A DNA stretch of 41,524 nt. Source: Psychrobacter sp. UBA5136. GTDB lineage: Bacteria; Pseudomonadota; Gammaproteobacteria; Pseudomonadales; Moraxellaceae. The stretch covers positions 1 through 41,524 of the forward strand of contig NZ_DHYG01000038.1 in assembly GCF_002414005.1 (NCBI RefSeq). Direction: 5' to 3'. Within the stretch, counting starts at the first letter, position 1, and every line of letters starts with the position of its first letter. Below are positions 40,774 through 41,524 of the stretch, piece by piece. Made by a program: the position numbers and the translations under genes. The notes beneath the pieces were generated by a model that worked only from the letters and a program-made list of their open reading frames with translations, made no database searches and was not told where the DNA came from.

Positions 40774-41095
40774 ATCTTATAAGAATAAATGTTAGCATGA
40801 TAAAAAGAGAGTCTGATTTGTAGGCTCTTTTTTTATGCCATTAGGTTTGTTTATTATCATGGCTGATAAAACGTTAGATTTTAGACAATGATATTTTATT
40901 GTAGGTTTAATATAATTCTCAGTATGTTCTAAAAAATAGTCAATTAATTGCTGGCGTTTTTTATTGAAAAGCAATCACTACTTGTGATGGTTTATATTTT
41001 TGTTTATATTACTGCTACTTACGATTTTTATTACTGATAAATTATTAATAAGAATCTAACTTAATAATACCCTTGCTATAAAGGTGGAGATTGTG
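40774..41095. other. 322-base AT-rich spacer between ssb and the H-NS family gene
   Basis: It begins with the ssb terminator. The rest is strongly AT-rich (about 40840-41080) with several possible -10 boxes but no decisive promoter, and no credible open frame. Such AT-rich DNA upstream of an hns-type gene is suitable for self-binding by its product, which is inference. Confidence 0.45.
40803..40835 (+). terminator. intrinsic terminator of ssb
   Basis: AAAAGAG pairs with CTCTTTT, with a partly paired inner GTC/GGC part, followed by a T run, about 30 bases after the stop codon. Confidence 0.75.
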
Positions 41096-41419
41096 ATGAA
41101 CAAAAATAACGTCATTGATTTAAATGATTTGAATGTCGATGAGCTACGCGCTATCACTGAAAACGCGCAGCAACTGATTGAGCAAAAACAGCACCAGCGT
41201 TTGTATGATGCTTACATGCAGTTTGAAAAAATTGCTGAAGAAAGTGATGCAAGTATCGAAGAGATTCTGCAAGCGGGCGAGAAGCTTGAGAAAAAACGTA
41301 GCATTAAATATCGCAATACGGATAATAACGAAGAAACATGGACAGGCCGCGGACGTAAACCAACTTGGTTGGTGGATGCACTAGCGGCAGGTCGTAAACT
41401 TGAAGATTTTGCGATTTAG
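41096..41419 (+). CDS. H-NS family nucleoid protein
   Basis: A 107-residue protein that should bind AT-rich DNA and silence genes. The N-terminal half is a coiled-coil oligomerisation region (ELRAITENAQQLIEQKQHQR). The C-terminus has the H-NS DNA-binding motif: IKYRNTDNNEETWTGRGRKP then TWLVDALAAGRKLEDFAI, with the minor-groove-binding core GRGRKP at about 84-89. I chose the ATG at 41096 because the AGGTGGAG at 41081-41088 is 7 bases upstream; a GTG at 41084 lies within that site. It fits the short H-NS group found in Acinetobacter and relatives. Confidence 0.93.
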   Translation: MNKNNVIDLNDLNVDELRAITENAQQLIEQKQHQRLYDAYMQFEKIAEESDASIEEILQAGEKLEKKRSIKYRNTDNNEETWTGRGRKPTWLVDALAAGRKLEDFAI

Positions 41420-41441
41420 TCATCAACGTTCTTTGTTATAG

Positions 41442-41522
41442 TCAGTTCAAAATAAATTTGTTATGCCCAGGACAAACATCATAAAACAATTTGGATAAGT
41501 CGTTTTCCAACCAGCCTTGGCG
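41442..41522 (-). CDS. possible C-terminal fragment of an unknown protein, cut by the window edge
   Basis: On the minus strand a frame enters from the window edge and stops with TGA at 41442-41444. It reads ...RQGWLENDLSKLFYDV then CPGHNKFILN, a plausible protein tail. A second minus frame is also open almost as long, so the choice is uncertain. No family is recognised. Confidence 0.35.
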   Translation of the reverse strand, partial: RQGWLENDLSKLFYDVCPGHNKFILN

Positions 41523-41524
41523 TA

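Overview
The window looks like a stretch of core chromosome from a Moraxellaceae gammaproteobacterium, most likely Psychrobacter. This is inferred from the proteins (a large Ig-like repeat lipoprotein, glutathione reductase, a YajR-type MFS carrier between uvrA and ssb, a short H-NS homologue), the moderate-to-low G+C, and AT-rich spacers with short inverted-repeat elements. No similarity search could be run. I see no rRNA, tRNA, CRISPR array or intact insertion sequence.

Layout. Positions 1-1391 hold the tail of an unknown gene and three small unknown proteins, two of them membrane proteins. Positions 1548-2073 carry rpmB-rpmG on the minus strand. Positions 2559-10379 are one giant gene for a lipid-anchored surface protein of about 20 Ig-like domains. 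Positions 10581-15342 hold purU, ypjD (minus), ffh and tsaB. Positions 15455-19401 hold uppP, rsmJ, a membrane-anchored small protein, ubiA and an overlapping DUF4112-like membrane gene. Positions 19505-24049 are all minus: a lipoprotein, then mnmC, a coiled-coil membrane protein, yciI-like and yciB. Divergent from yciB is a PHP phosphoesterase, followed by a membrane diguanylate cyclase, truD (minus), a Rieske/flavin oxidoreductase, a GNAT acetyltransferase and small proteins. Positions 31932-37800 hold gor (minus), a DUF503 gene, an AT-rich orphan gene with a HEPN-like signature, and uvrA (minus). After a 773-base non-coding gap come a YajR-like carrier, ssb and an H-NS family gene.

Most genes are housekeeping: translation and tRNA/rRNA modification (rpmB, rpmG, tsaB, rsmJ, mnmC, truD), protein targeting (ffh), envelope lipid carrier recycling (uppP), ubiquinone synthesis (ubiA), one-carbon metabolism (purU), redox defence (gor, Rieske oxidoreductase) and DNA repair (uvrA, ssb). 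Many transcription units end in clear intrinsic terminators.

The parts that stand out are the giant lipoprotein, whose first 14 Ig-like domains each carry a short predicted helix and whose centre is a four-fold tandem of a two-domain unit; the HEPN-like orphan directly behind the uvrA terminator; two diverged copies of a small inverted-repeat element; a six-fold 16-base repeat running up to the ffh start codon; a three-fold 19-base repeat upstream of uvrA; and a terminator-like hairpin between a good promoter and the ribosome binding site of uppP.
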